Shown here: piece after piece, positions 21,501 to 32,800 of the stretch | How positions within the stretch are numbered: the first letter of the stretch is position 1 | Layout of the letters: each line of letters starts with the position of its first letter | Origin: Hymenolepis diminuta | Lineage: Eukaryota; Platyhelminthes; Cestoda; Cyclophyllidea; Hymenolepididae | Direction: 5' to 3' | NCBI GenBank assembly: GCA_900708905.1 | Contig: CAADRB010000066.1 | Location: 528,709-592,708, forward strand | DNA length: 64,000 bases | Notes under the pieces: model-generated | Told to the model about the DNA's origin: nothing | Database searches by the model: none | What the model saw: the letters and a program-made list of their open reading frames with translations, nothing else | Translations under genes and position numbers: made by a program

Positions 21501-24500
21501 TGGTTTAAGACTATAATAATAATGGTGTTTAAATATTTCGTGTTTTTAATTTTTTCATGCTTATTTTACTAAAGAGATTTAAGAAAATGTAAGGAAATGT
21601 ATGAAATAAAACATTTTTAAAATGACAGTTATCCCTTCAAAGCATCCGGCCAGGTATATTTCATATCTACGGAAATCAGAATTTGTTTTGGCCTTATTAA
21701 ATATATCTTAGTCTTTTACTTTCTCACCGGTCAATCTCTCATAATATAAAAACCTTTAGCCATTTCTTTGAAATGTTACCATAAACAGAATTAATTCTTT
21801 TTTAAGACTTTTCGTCAAGTCTGAAAAGGCGATTCTTTAACAATGGGCTAAAATTACAGATCTGCTGTACTGACCCGTCTAATCACTATCAGTACTCAAA
21901 TTATTCTTATATCATTAATGAACAGTCTATCATTTCTTGTATATATATGAGCTAATTTTGCGTTTACATACTATTCGAAATAAATGGATTTCTTCTTCAT
22001 CAGACGCGAGTTCTCACATCAGTAAAATTAAGTCCTTGCAATTTGCTTACCTTTCGTATTTTGGAGGTTGTAATTAGCTCCTCGGTTTCATTGGTCAATC
22101 TGTGACAATTATTACCAAATTACTTTCATTCGATGAGTTCGGAAATCGTAGAGATAATTTTTTAAATAAAGTATAGGTACTGAGCCACTGACTGTGACAC
22201 TCATGCATATTTAAATGTATTATAATGTACTTTATATTGCCTTGTAAATAAATTATCTTACTTGTAACTAAAAGGAGTTATTATCTATAGGTATTGCTGT
22301 AGGCGATATAAAAACTATACCATAAATTAGCAGTTTATCTACTTTCATTTCACTCTTCACTGCAGTACAACTTCCGTCTATTCATTTTTAAATTTTTTAC
22401 TATTCGATCGAAACAAATTTGCTATTTCTTTTGACGTCTGTTTAGGCAAAGCTGATATCCATTCTAATAATTAACTCTATCGTCCTTTACCTCTCGCAAA
22501 ATCCCGTGCTTGGATTAATTTCGGCTTTTTTCTTCTTAGTATTGTTCATCCACCACCTTCTTTCTGACTCTCTGTCCCTCTTTCTCGAATCAGCAAAATT
22601 TTGCCGGCCTTGATTATCATTGCATGCTAACTTCCAAATATCCTGAAGCTTGATTAGACCTTGTACTAATGAAGATTATTATTTTAATCTGAATAAAAGA
22701 ATTTTTTTGAAAAGTAACATTCATAATTGTACCAATAGTATCTATCAAGTCCTAGGTTATGAATTGGGTCCCCGTTGGCGCGTATTTATTAAAACTCATG
22801 GAAAATTGAACTCGTTGTCGAAAGAGAAGCATTATGATTCCATTCCCCTTTCCATGTTTGAGCGATTGGAATTGCTTCTCTTCGGTGTCTTTTGTCAAGT
22901 ATTTCAATAATTATTTTTCAGAGTTAATATTAAGGATAATTTCTGTTTAATAATAATGGTAATCCAGATCCGATGAACGAAATTTCTTTTTTGACACTCA
23001 TTTTGTGTAGGTAAATTCATCTTGAAACATTGCTGATAAAAACTGGTATTACGCCACCCCCATTCCATATAGCAATAACCATGACGAAGCGAAGAATTCG
23101 TTTCTTATGGACTTAAATTTAGTAGACATATAATTAATAGGAGCACGAATGTAATTTATGCGCTCTCCGATGATCAAATTCTGCCAGGAATTTTTTATAA
23201 TAGTATTATGTCCATTTATTTAATGAATTTATCAATGAGAAGAATTGAACAAAAAGGGAACATGGCTTTCAAATATAATAAATTAGAAGGAAGAATTCTA
23301 TATAACTTCATGTCATTTCGCATATTTGGCTTCCATATTCTTCAATTTGATTTCATTTCTGGATTTGGCTTTAGCTATCTCCTTCTGAAAGCTGCCCCCA
23401 TTAAAGCATGTTTCAGCTGTCTCTATTTCTCCCAATTTTGCATTATGCAGAACAGTCTTAACAGTGAAAGGGTTATTAGAAAGCTTACTTTGGTGGGACA
23501 AATAATTAGAATGAAGTTCGAAAAGTACAGTCCTTCCTTTCAGTCTTGGCATATCCAATATGAAACTATGTTAACCTAACAGAGTTCACATTGTTCAAAT
23601 TATAGTTAGTGCTAATAATTCATTCGCAAAAACTCCTTTACCACCTCAACATAATGTTTTGGGAAAAAGCTCTCGGTGTTTGGGTAGCTATGGACTAACA
23701 ACGTTATTAAAATCAATGAATGAAAGTAAGAGGCTTCGAAAAGTTGGGTCCATCAAAGCTAAGAATAGTGGAGGTGGGAAATCAGCGCCTATTATCATTT
23801 TAGGCATGTACAATTACTATATGCAATCATGTGTGAGTTTCGGCAAAATCCTTTTTAAATTCAAAGAATGTTTCATATCACTAGATCGACTAGATATTCA
23901 AAAATTGTCAAACTAGTTAAGAAATTATATTAAATTGTTAAAAATTGAGAATATTCTTGATATTTTATTATTATGCTAAATTTTATAAATCTGACACTAT
24001 TATAAATGGAATACATTTTTTTGGATTTGACAAAGAGGTTACTTGAAAGACGGTTTGTTGTAAACTGTTGCTTTGAACATTTTTCTGAAATTCGAATATG
24101 ATCAATACCTTTATCCTTTAATTTTACAATCATTTCGAAAAAAAGGAAAGTCACTCATAAATGTTGTTACACCTTGGTCTGAATTTAGCTTTCTAATTAG
24201 GGTATTTATAGAACTATTAAGTGACATTTTTATAAGATACTGCAGATAGTTGCAAAGTAACATCCCGATATGATCAGAAATTCTACCAACAAACCAAAGT
24301 TGTTTACAGTCATCTTCTTCGTCTATTTGTTATTCTTCGGATCAGTAATCCTGGAGAAAGTTTGAAGTAAGTGTAAATTGTAAAATTAAAAAGTTTATTA
24401 ATTTATTTTTATTTTCAATGTAAAAATGATTTACAGCATTTCGTCATGGGGAATACACAAACATATAGGAAGTAAAGTTCACTAAGGGTAGGATGCCCAC

Positions 24501-26064
24501 TTTTAAGAGGGAGTATTTGTGCAGTAAGAGTGAGAATCTGAACTTCACACCTGGATTCCAGATTTATCAAGTCAGCTCCTTTTTTCTCGTAGAAGGTTTT
24601 CAGACCTATCTTTTTACCATCCCGTTCATCATAAGGAAAATCAAGGTGATGAGCTTTCATGCGATTTTGCAATCATCCCTTTTTGCATAATTATTGTGCT
24701 CACATCTATTGTGCAAAAGGGTTTATCAGTTGATCGATCATCATTCGATCTGGGGTGATTGATCCGCCTTTGTCCTGTAATTTCACCTTCATTTGACACT
24801 GAGAATCCAAACGAATATTTTTGTTTGTTTACACGCTGCCTTCAGTTGTGATTAATGTTTCATAAACTTTTGCATAAAATTTAAAGAATGGAATAGTTTT
24901 GAAAAGAGGTAAAACGAGATGACATGATTAAAATTTATTTTAATAAAACGATAAGGCAAAAAATTAACTAAACCGAATTAATAAATTTTAAGTTATTTTT
25001 CAATATTTTATCATTTATTAAGCGCATAATTTTATTTTTTATTAATGCCGATTAAACTCAGTTTTACTTTAATTTCCCCTATTTAGCTAATTTTGAATGA
25101 TATTTGATTTGTTTTCGATTTTTCCTGCATTTAAAATTTGGGAATACGAAAAGAAATTCATTTGATATGCCTCCCTTGTAGAAAACTCCCATAGCTCATC
25201 TCTCACTCTCCAATATTCACTTTCTTGAAGACTATTGAAAATGTAACAGTTCGCGTTGAAGAGAGACAAGAAAATAGTAAATACTTTTCTGCAACTGCCT
25301 ACGTTGTTCAGGGTGGGAAATTTTACCAACTTAGGAGTAACGATCCTCATCCACTTCTAGCTAAAGTTTTTTATTTTAAATGAGCATTAGTTTTATGACT
25401 CCGCTTAGTGATTACCTGTTTCATTTTTCCTTAAGTTGGATCGACATATAAACATGTAAAATTAAATTGAAATCGTGGGGAAAATATTTACCTATTGCTC
25501 AATTAAGATGGAATAATAGAATTACAGTTGTATTAAACAATAATAGCTAAATCTCTTTAATTCGGCAGGCCAGTTTTATAGTAACGAAAATAACTAAAAA
25601 CTATTATTTATTTTGGTGATAGATTTGTGAAGACTAACATCTGTTTAATGGCTTGTCAGCCCACATTAACAATAATTTGCTAATTTGGAGTTAAATGGAT
25701 ATAAGTTTACTTATTAAAACCTTTCGGATCTTTCTTACTGATACCCATACATATGATTGTGGTGCATTCTTCAATGGAAGATAAATGAAAAAATCCCTTG
25801 AATTAAGCAAAGAGTTAGATTAGATTTAGATTTATTTCAATCTTTTTTATTGCCACTCTTGATGAAAAAGAATATTTATAAATTTTAGCCACTGAAGAGT
25901 TTCTAAATTCGGGGAATTATTTAATCACCTGAAGTGGCATGTTGTGTTCAGAAGATGATGTGTTCGCCACTAAATTGTCTCTAATCTTGAAGCAAACCTC
26001 TTTTAGGAGAAAGATTAAATGAAGCTTAGAAATCTCCTTACAAAACTATTGACCTTCCTTAGGC
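18520..26064. other. Long AT-rich intergenic stretch without a supported gene
   Basis: I found no convincing exon. The largest frame is 23208-23579 on the plus strand (123 codons), with an overlapping minus frame at 23313-23558. Neither shows a domain, and coding signal on both strands is typical of chance. The frames at 22650-22910 and 23659-23916 were also read and not recognised. Confidence 0.45.
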
Positions 26065-26388
26065 TAAAAGAATACAGACATCCCTTCTCGAGTGAGAAAA
26101 CCAAGACCAAATGTATATTGGACAAAAGAAAATAAATCTGCGAGGGAAGCATGAAGGAGTAGGAAAAAGAAGTGGAAGAAAAGGGAAGTGATAAGTACTG
26201 AGCGAACACGACCCGAGTTGTGAGAAATAGGCAAATGAGGTATGATAAGGCGGTTGACAGCCTTCGCGCTTTTCTGTTTTCTGAAAAGCAACTGACAATT
26301 ATGGGATAGATATGAGTTAGTAGATGCGGAATACCTAGAAAGACCGAGCAGACCTATGAGTCAGCGTGCATAGGTACCGTTTATCCAG
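26065..26388 (-). repeat. Dispersed repeat family 2, copy 1
   Basis: On the minus strand this copy reads GCACGCTGACTCATAGGTCT then GCTCGGTCTTTCT, followed by ATAATTGTCAGTT, TCACAACTCGGGTCGTG, TTCGCTCAGTAC and a pyrimidine-rich tail. Copies at 28445 and 30912 on the plus strand show the same blocks in the same order. Three overlapping minus-strand frames here are by-products of the pyrimidine-rich composition. Confidence 0.55.
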
Positions 26389-26644
26389 TAAAAAATAGGT
26401 AAGAGGAGCAAAAGTATAGAACAAAGCCAGAGTATCAAAGGGGCCTTATTTTATTTGAATTTGTTTAGATTTCACTGCATTGTGTCATAATTAACCGAAG
26501 GTAGGAGTTTGACAATTAACCGCTAATTTCTAGAACTGCCGGTTGAACTGTGTGTTTATTCTCGTCATTTAAATAAATCTCTTATTATCATCTACAGTAA
26601 TACAAAACAAAACAATATAACTTTTAATTGTGGGAAGCGATTAA

Positions 26645-26960
26645 AATCAAATAACAGTAAGCCCGATAAGTAATAAAGAAGAGGGGATCAACACCAAGAT
26701 ATCAAAAAGCCTTACTCTGTTTGATTTCTAGATTTGAGTTGCATAAAAATTTACTAAATGGGCTGCTAACATACAAAATTTAAATTTAATTATCCATCCC
26801 CTTGGATTGTAGCAAATGTTCGTCTACAATATTCTACGATCATCGACCGGTATTATTTAACCAAGAAGGGTCATTCCCGCCCCTTCAGTCTAGTTTTTCT
26901 CATAGTGGTAGAGAAAGCAAATGATTTTACGTGATATTCCGCAGTTTACAGCTTTAACAA
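26645..26960 (+). repeat. Dispersed repeat family 5, copy 1
   Basis: This copy aligns with 28930-29225 over about 300 bp. Paired blocks include GCGATTAAAATCAA with CGGTTAAAATTAAG, TACAAAATTTAAATTTAATT with TACAAAATTTAAACTTTACG, and GTGGTAGAGAAAGCAAATGA with GTGTTGAGAAAGCAGAATGA near the right end. A shorter resemblance occurs at 26405-26470 and perhaps at 40060-40145. There is no coding signal. Confidence 0.5.
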
Positions 26961-27571
26961 ACCAAACAAATTTATTAATTCTAACAGTCAAGGTAAATTT
27001 AACACCGTAATTAATGTGGTAATTTAGTCATCAGTAAATGTAAAAATGAAATATTCAAAATAAATTCTTTTTTAATAGGAATTTTTCATTAAACTTTACA
27101 TCTCAAACTATACATGCGAAATTTAATTCCCTCGGTAATATTTGCACAAAAGTTTATCACTTATCGCATATTTCTGGGTTAACAAGTTAATTTCCTGATT
27201 TTAGTTTCATTGAGGCAACTTTCAAGATTTTTTGCACTTCCCCGTATTTATTAAATAATCTCAGAATACACATAGATTAAATATATCATTATTTTACTCC
27301 CCATCATAATTCCACCATAAATTCCCTTTTTGATGCTCGTTTTTGTTTCATTATTTTCATACTTAAGCAATTTTACAATCGCGACAAAATTTATGTGACA
27401 CTGATAGACAGGATTCTAACTTGATTAAAATGCAAAAAATTTAATCAGTTAGGCGACACATAAACATTACGTATCCTTTTGTCTTAGTGTGTCATGCTCT
27501 GTCGAGCAAACACAAGAAGAGGAAAGATGTCACAGTTTTTTCCTTCTTTAATCAAAATTGGTCCTTCCCCT

Positions 27572-27581
27572 CCCCCCCCCC
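27572..27581 (+). repeat. Poly-C run (10 bp)
   Basis: This is a mononucleotide run inside a C-rich stretch. Similar runs occur at 883-894 (G), 38107-38118 and 42553-42563. Confidence 0.9.
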
Positions 27582-28444
27582 TCTATTGTTCAAAAAGTCC
27601 TCTCGATAGTAAAGTAACAATGCAGAAGGATATTTAGTTTTTAAGGCCCGAAGTAGGTATCCGTTAATGTCATTTCTGTTTTACTGAAAATCACAAAAAT
27701 TTTATGCTAAATTTGAGATTGGATCTTTTGTTACATTAATGAAATGGGAAGGAAACTGTAATGAATTTAGTTAATAAAAGATCTAGTGTTGCATTTTACT
27801 TGCGCCCTGATTTATTAAACTTAAATTCGCCAAGATAAATTACTTACTTGATCACTATCTTATTTCTCTCTTTATTTGATTAAATAAAAAAATCGATATT
27901 TGATGACTCATGAGCGAGATTTCACGAAACTTCGATTGCATGATCGAAATTTTTCAAGTTTATCGATTTCATCTGCTTTGTTGTTTTATTATCAGCCAAA
28001 AAATCGCTCGTCAAATACCCGCTAAATAAAAGGAATTTAGGCACCAAATTCTAATATAGCAGCAAAAATGATCAATTATCAATCTCAACAATCGGATAAA
28101 ATTTTCTCTAAGCGTTTCTCTTTATCCATTGTCCATTTCCTTTTTACGTTAGTTATCTTGATTTCTCTAAATCCGATTGCCGCTTAGCGCTTATTTTGGG
28201 GAAAATTTTTCATTCTGTGATGTTGTAAAAAGTGCTCACAAGAGATAAGTGTTGCTGATACCGGTAGACAATCGTTGCAGCAGACAAGCTGCTTTGAAGT
28301 GATTTTTTCGCTATTCGATTTGCGTAAAATAGTGATAAAGGGAAATAAATACTTTTCATTAATGATAAGAGAGAAATGAGTGAACAAAATGAGGGTTATT
28401 TAGAAAATTACAAACATAGGTGAATATATAAATAAAGCATTAGA

Positions 28445-28675
28445 GGGTATGCAGTATCTGTACCCTCTGATTCATAGGCCTGCTCAATCTCTCTATATTG
28501 TTTGCTTAATGACTCGTTCCTCTGCCCTAATTGTCAGTTACACACCTTATCTTTTTCCATTTTGTCTGTTCTTCACAACCCTGGTTGTTCTCGCTCAGTA
28601 CAGAAGTTTTCCTTTTTCCTCCCAATTCTTCTTCTTACTCCCACCCCTCTTTCCCCCTCATTTAATTCTCATTGT
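28445..28675 (+). repeat. Dispersed repeat family 2, copy 2
   Basis: Here the family reads CTGATTCATAGGCCTGCTCA, TAATTGTCAGTT, TTCACAACCCTGGTTGTTCT, CGCTCAGTAC, then a long CT-rich tail. It lies in opposite orientation to the 26065 copy. The open frames at 28449-28679 reflect the pyrimidine richness rather than a gene. Confidence 0.55.
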
Positions 28676-28929
28676 CTGATAACGGTGAACAGCAACAAAG
28701 ATTAATTAAGAATGGATTCTGCTTTTAAAATTACTTGACAATTTCTAAGTGTAATTAGTACAATAAATGGAAAATGGTCCAAGCGCTGATCCAATGGTCC
28801 TGGCACAATGTACCTTTTAGCTCTATCCAGTCAAATGTAACATTTTAATGCAGTTTTGTTAAATATTATCATTAAAGCCCACAGAAAGTAAAAAAAATTT
28901 ACAAATTTTCATCGTGGAAAGAAACCGAA

Positions 28930-29225
28930 ACCGGTTAAAATTAAGTCCATCAAATGATAAAGAGGAAGGATCGAAAAGACGTTGAGGGTAAATTTAAAGT
29001 ATCAGAGGAATTTAAATTTCAACTTCACTCTATTTTTGGATTCTGTTTGTACAAAATTTAAACTTTACGATTCGTCACCTGGGTTACTGAGCAAATTCCT
29101 GTCCATGATATTCAGTGCTTTCTGACTGTTTTTTTAATTATGATGATTGATCTTCCCACTTCAAATCATTTTCTCTTCCAGGTGTTGAGAAAGCAGAATG
29201 ATCTTAAATGATATCCATCAGTTTG
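28930..29225 (+). repeat. Dispersed repeat family 5, copy 2
   Basis: This is the partner of 26645-26960, in the same orientation and about 2.28 kb away. It ends about 400 bp from the TMEM245 stop codon. Because family 2 copies also lie beside both members, a local segmental duplication is one explanation, but the family 2 copies are inverted relative to each other. Confidence 0.5.
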
Positions 29226-29377
29226 CATGGCAGAGTTGAGAAAGCTAAAAGGTGATCAAAAGCTGTATAACTATTAACCAAAATTTCTCACCTCCCTAAC
29301 TGGAGAGCTGGAGACATAAATGCTTACGAAATTACATAAATTTACAATAGAACGAGAAGATGCAGCTAGTTAGAAGT

Positions 29378-29383
29378 TTTATT
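29378..29383 (-). terminator. Possible poly(A) signal for TMEM245
   Basis: AATAAA lies on the minus strand 245-250 bp past the TMEM245 stop codon. Such hexamers are common in AT-rich DNA, so this is only the nearest good candidate. Confidence 0.3.
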
Positions 29384-29627
29384 CAAATTTCAACTAAATT
29401 CTCGAGCTTATATGCCTACAAAAGGCATAGTATATGGACTTAAACAAAAGACCACAAGAAAGAAGACTAATGCAGATATGACTGAAATATCAAAATCGAG
29501 GGAAATTATCTCTATACAGATCAATTCGAGCAAAGTTGCAATCTAGCTTTCATTAACATAGATTCCGAAAAATTCTTCGATAGACAATTGCAGACACATG
29601 AACTCCAACTACAGCGTCCTTGAAAGA

Positions 29628-29883
29628 TCAACTATTTCGCCTTTGTACAACAGGAGATCGTATCAGAGGAACAGCGGAATTGAATTCGTATGTTGAATGA
29701 TGACAGTGGAGAAGGCCGAAGCTTTGCTGAAGAGATCCGGTGGATTGAGCCAAAAGAAGACGGTAAAGGTTGACACCCACCAGCATACAACAGAGTATCA
29801 TGGGACCAATGAAGACTCCTTCAGTGCCGCAGTAATACAAACCGCCGGCGATTGAAAGGCCAGTAAGATAAGGATGGCCAGCA
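29628..29883 (-). CDS. TMEM245: TMEM245 last exon with stop codon
   Basis: The acceptor is TTTTCAG (plus 29884-29890). The exon completes a Gly codon split by the intron (phase 2), then encodes AGHPYLTGLSIAGGLYYCGT, EGVFIGPMILCCMLVGVNLY and a Ser/His/Arg-rich cytosolic tail ending QRRNS. This is the glycine-rich last helix pair conserved in TMEM245 and bacterial AI-2E-family proteins. It lies 16 kb from the preceding exon. Confidence 0.95.
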
Positions 29884-32800
29884 CTGAAAAGAATAAAAGG
29901 GTAATTAACTCAAATTCAGACTCATCACCCCGTCGGTTATTTATCAATATTCAAATGTCGATGCTTATACAACTACACATTATAATAATTACACATTATC
30001 TCTCCAAGGAAAGGTAATAAACTTAAATTCTGTGGCGATTCCAGACAGCAGTGCTTACCCACTATTAGCAAAATATTTTTAGATCTGCAAAGGCATGCAT
30101 TGATATATATTAAAAATTCATTTCTGCACATATAAGGTGAACGATATGACCAACGGGATTATCTTGAGCTGAAATGATTGAAGAAACGAAAATAGGCGTC
30201 AAAGGTCACTGTAGCACTAATCTAATCATTAACATGGTTTAGATTCTATAACTCCATTCAATAAATAATTATCCTCTGTGTAATTGTATGCAAGTTTTAA
30301 TTGACCAATTTGGCCAATTAGGCAGCTTATTTATAAAAAGGAAAAAATACATCAGCAGCACTTTTTTCTGATAATTACGATATTGGCGAATGAAAATAAT
30401 AAGTCCGAAAGGATATTCACTGAAAAACACAGAATGCCTATTTTTCAGTGATAATGCGTGCGACAAAAGATATAATGCAAATAATTAGTTACCACTATTT
30501 CCATCGGCAGTGTCATTTTTTGCTACAAGAGCAATTAACCAGGCCCTATAAAACTGGGCAATCAAAGATTGGGGGGATTGGATTCATTCATGTATGTACC
30601 TGACAGATTGGACGGTCAGGTATAAATACTGCTTAATTTGATATTTCTTTCAGTTATTTTTCAAAACTTATTAATGATAGAGATGGTCAAACAGTTATCT
30701 ATATAATTAACCGTTAATATTGACAGCAAGATCTATGCTTCTTTTTTTCTGATAAACATATGCATAAATACAAAATTAAACAAATACCCAAAATTTGCAA
30801 GAGGATCAAAACTTTTTTACCAATCTAGGCTGAGCAATAAACAAGAGAAAATCCCAAGTTCCTTAGATCATATACGAGTAAAATGGATTGGCAGATAAGT
30901 CGGAGGTCCTGAGATCTGTAGTACCTGCGCACGCTGACTCAGAGGTCCGCACTGTCTCTATGCATGGTGCACTTACTGACTCAGACCTAGCTGTAAATGG
31001 GTGATTTCTAATTGAATGCTCATTCAACAATTGACAGAGGATAAAATCAGCTTGCGCCTCGAACCCTTACTGACTTAGCCCATCTATCACAATCCGAATT
31101 GTCCTCTCCCAGTACTGATGCCTCTCCCTTTCCTCACAGATCCACCTTCTTCTCCTTCATCCTTTCCTTTCTCGTCCATTTTCCAATTATACAATGCATA
31201 TTTGTCCAGCCTTACTTTCGGTCTTTCACTCGTTAAAGGCCGTTGATTCCTAATTTAAGATCATTAGTTATATGAGGGGATATCTAGCCTAATTTGATCA
31301 ACTCCTCATGTAGGTTCACTATTGAGATTATAGCTACTTTACTGATGAGAATGCCATCACCTGGACTCAACCTATTACTTGAGATTTATGTCCATCATTG
31401 CTCATCCATTGCTATTGGAGGACAACCATACTAGTTGACTCCGTCCAAGAAGAGGAGAATACGAGTTTCTCATTCGCATTCTCTATAAATCGCAAATAAG
31501 ATGAAAAGGGATTGTTTGAATTACCTTTAAGTTCCTTCCGAATTTAAGAAAACGATTTTGGAATTTCATATAAATTAAGCAAATTAGCTCATCAGTATCT
31601 TTCATTATATTTTGATCATCTTAAATCAATTTCATGCATTTAAACGCCTTCTGGACTAGCCTAATCCCGTCTTATTAACAATAAAGCGATAGAAGAAGAC
31701 ATTTCAAGATCTATTTGGTGAACTTAATGGCAAAATAACGACCATAGCGAAACATGTCCTAGACACAAATTTATTCAGCCTGCGGGTTAGAATCCACCCC
31801 AAGGGATAAATAATTCATAATAAAATGCACACATAACTAGATTATTATCATTGTGGCTAAGTTCTGGGACAGTTCTTCACCCTCCCCTTTTCCCTCACCA
31901 ACCCAATTAAAGGGATATTTTGATGTCTATCTGTAATCTTTTAACAGTGTCCAACACGGACTACTTGAACGTATTTCAGTGACCATGTAGGTACAGTGCA
32001 TAAAATTGCAAAAAAAGGGTTATTCCCTTTAGTTATTGTTGATACTGAGATTTGGCTGAGTTGAGGGTAGAGTGATAATATCATTTGTCCATAGGAAATG
32101 ATGAAATCTAGCAAAGCCAAAATTCGATGCTAAGCGACAAGCCAAAATTATAATCAAGATCATTTAGCTTACTCTGATAATCTCATGTTAAATAGTAGAC
32201 AAAACTAAACGGGCGAGATGCAAATTGCTGAAAGTTGCAGCCATAGTGCTTTCCGAATAATCTCCCAGTAAACATTTAAATGTGAATTTAAAAGGAAGAA
32301 AACACAGTCATTGGTCACCTAGATTTAAGGAGGAATGTCACCAGAACCCATGTTATTTGTGTCAGAGTTTTCCCTATGTGTTTTCCAGAGTCGCTTTATA
32401 GACAAGTGTCCGGAAAATGTTTTGAGGAGAGGTTAACCCAGGTCCAGTTTACTAAACATCTCCTTAGCGTCGCATGACGCCGACAACTAAAAGTCATGTC
32501 TGAAAGCTTTGGTGACTAACATAGAGGACACCCGACCATTTCCTTATGTCTTGAACCCCTTCATTCTAGATAAATTTCTAGACGTACTTCTAACTAATTT
32601 CCATTTCTTTGCAAGGAACGAAAACGTGGGAATGTTGCAATTATATTTAAAGGAATTATGAGCTCATAAAGATTTGCGTCTAATCAGCGCAAGTGTTCGC
32701 ACGCACGTACGTTCTCGCATATTTCCTAAGTCAATTATCTATCTATAGTCTGTTTTTGCAATTTATAGTTACATGCATGAACATCACGGCACGGAGATTA

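Noticed and set aside
23208..23579. 123-codon plus-strand frame overlapping an 81-codon minus-strand frame
   Set aside because: Neither peptide shows a recognisable domain and no splice sites or start context support either strand.
29280..29620. Translation near the TMEM245 3' end (NLAFINIDSEKFFDR) resembling the LAFIDFEKAFDR motif of LINE reverse transcriptases
   Set aside because: Only one short motif resembles the family. No neighbouring reverse transcriptase motifs (such as YADD) were found and the frame is broken nearby.
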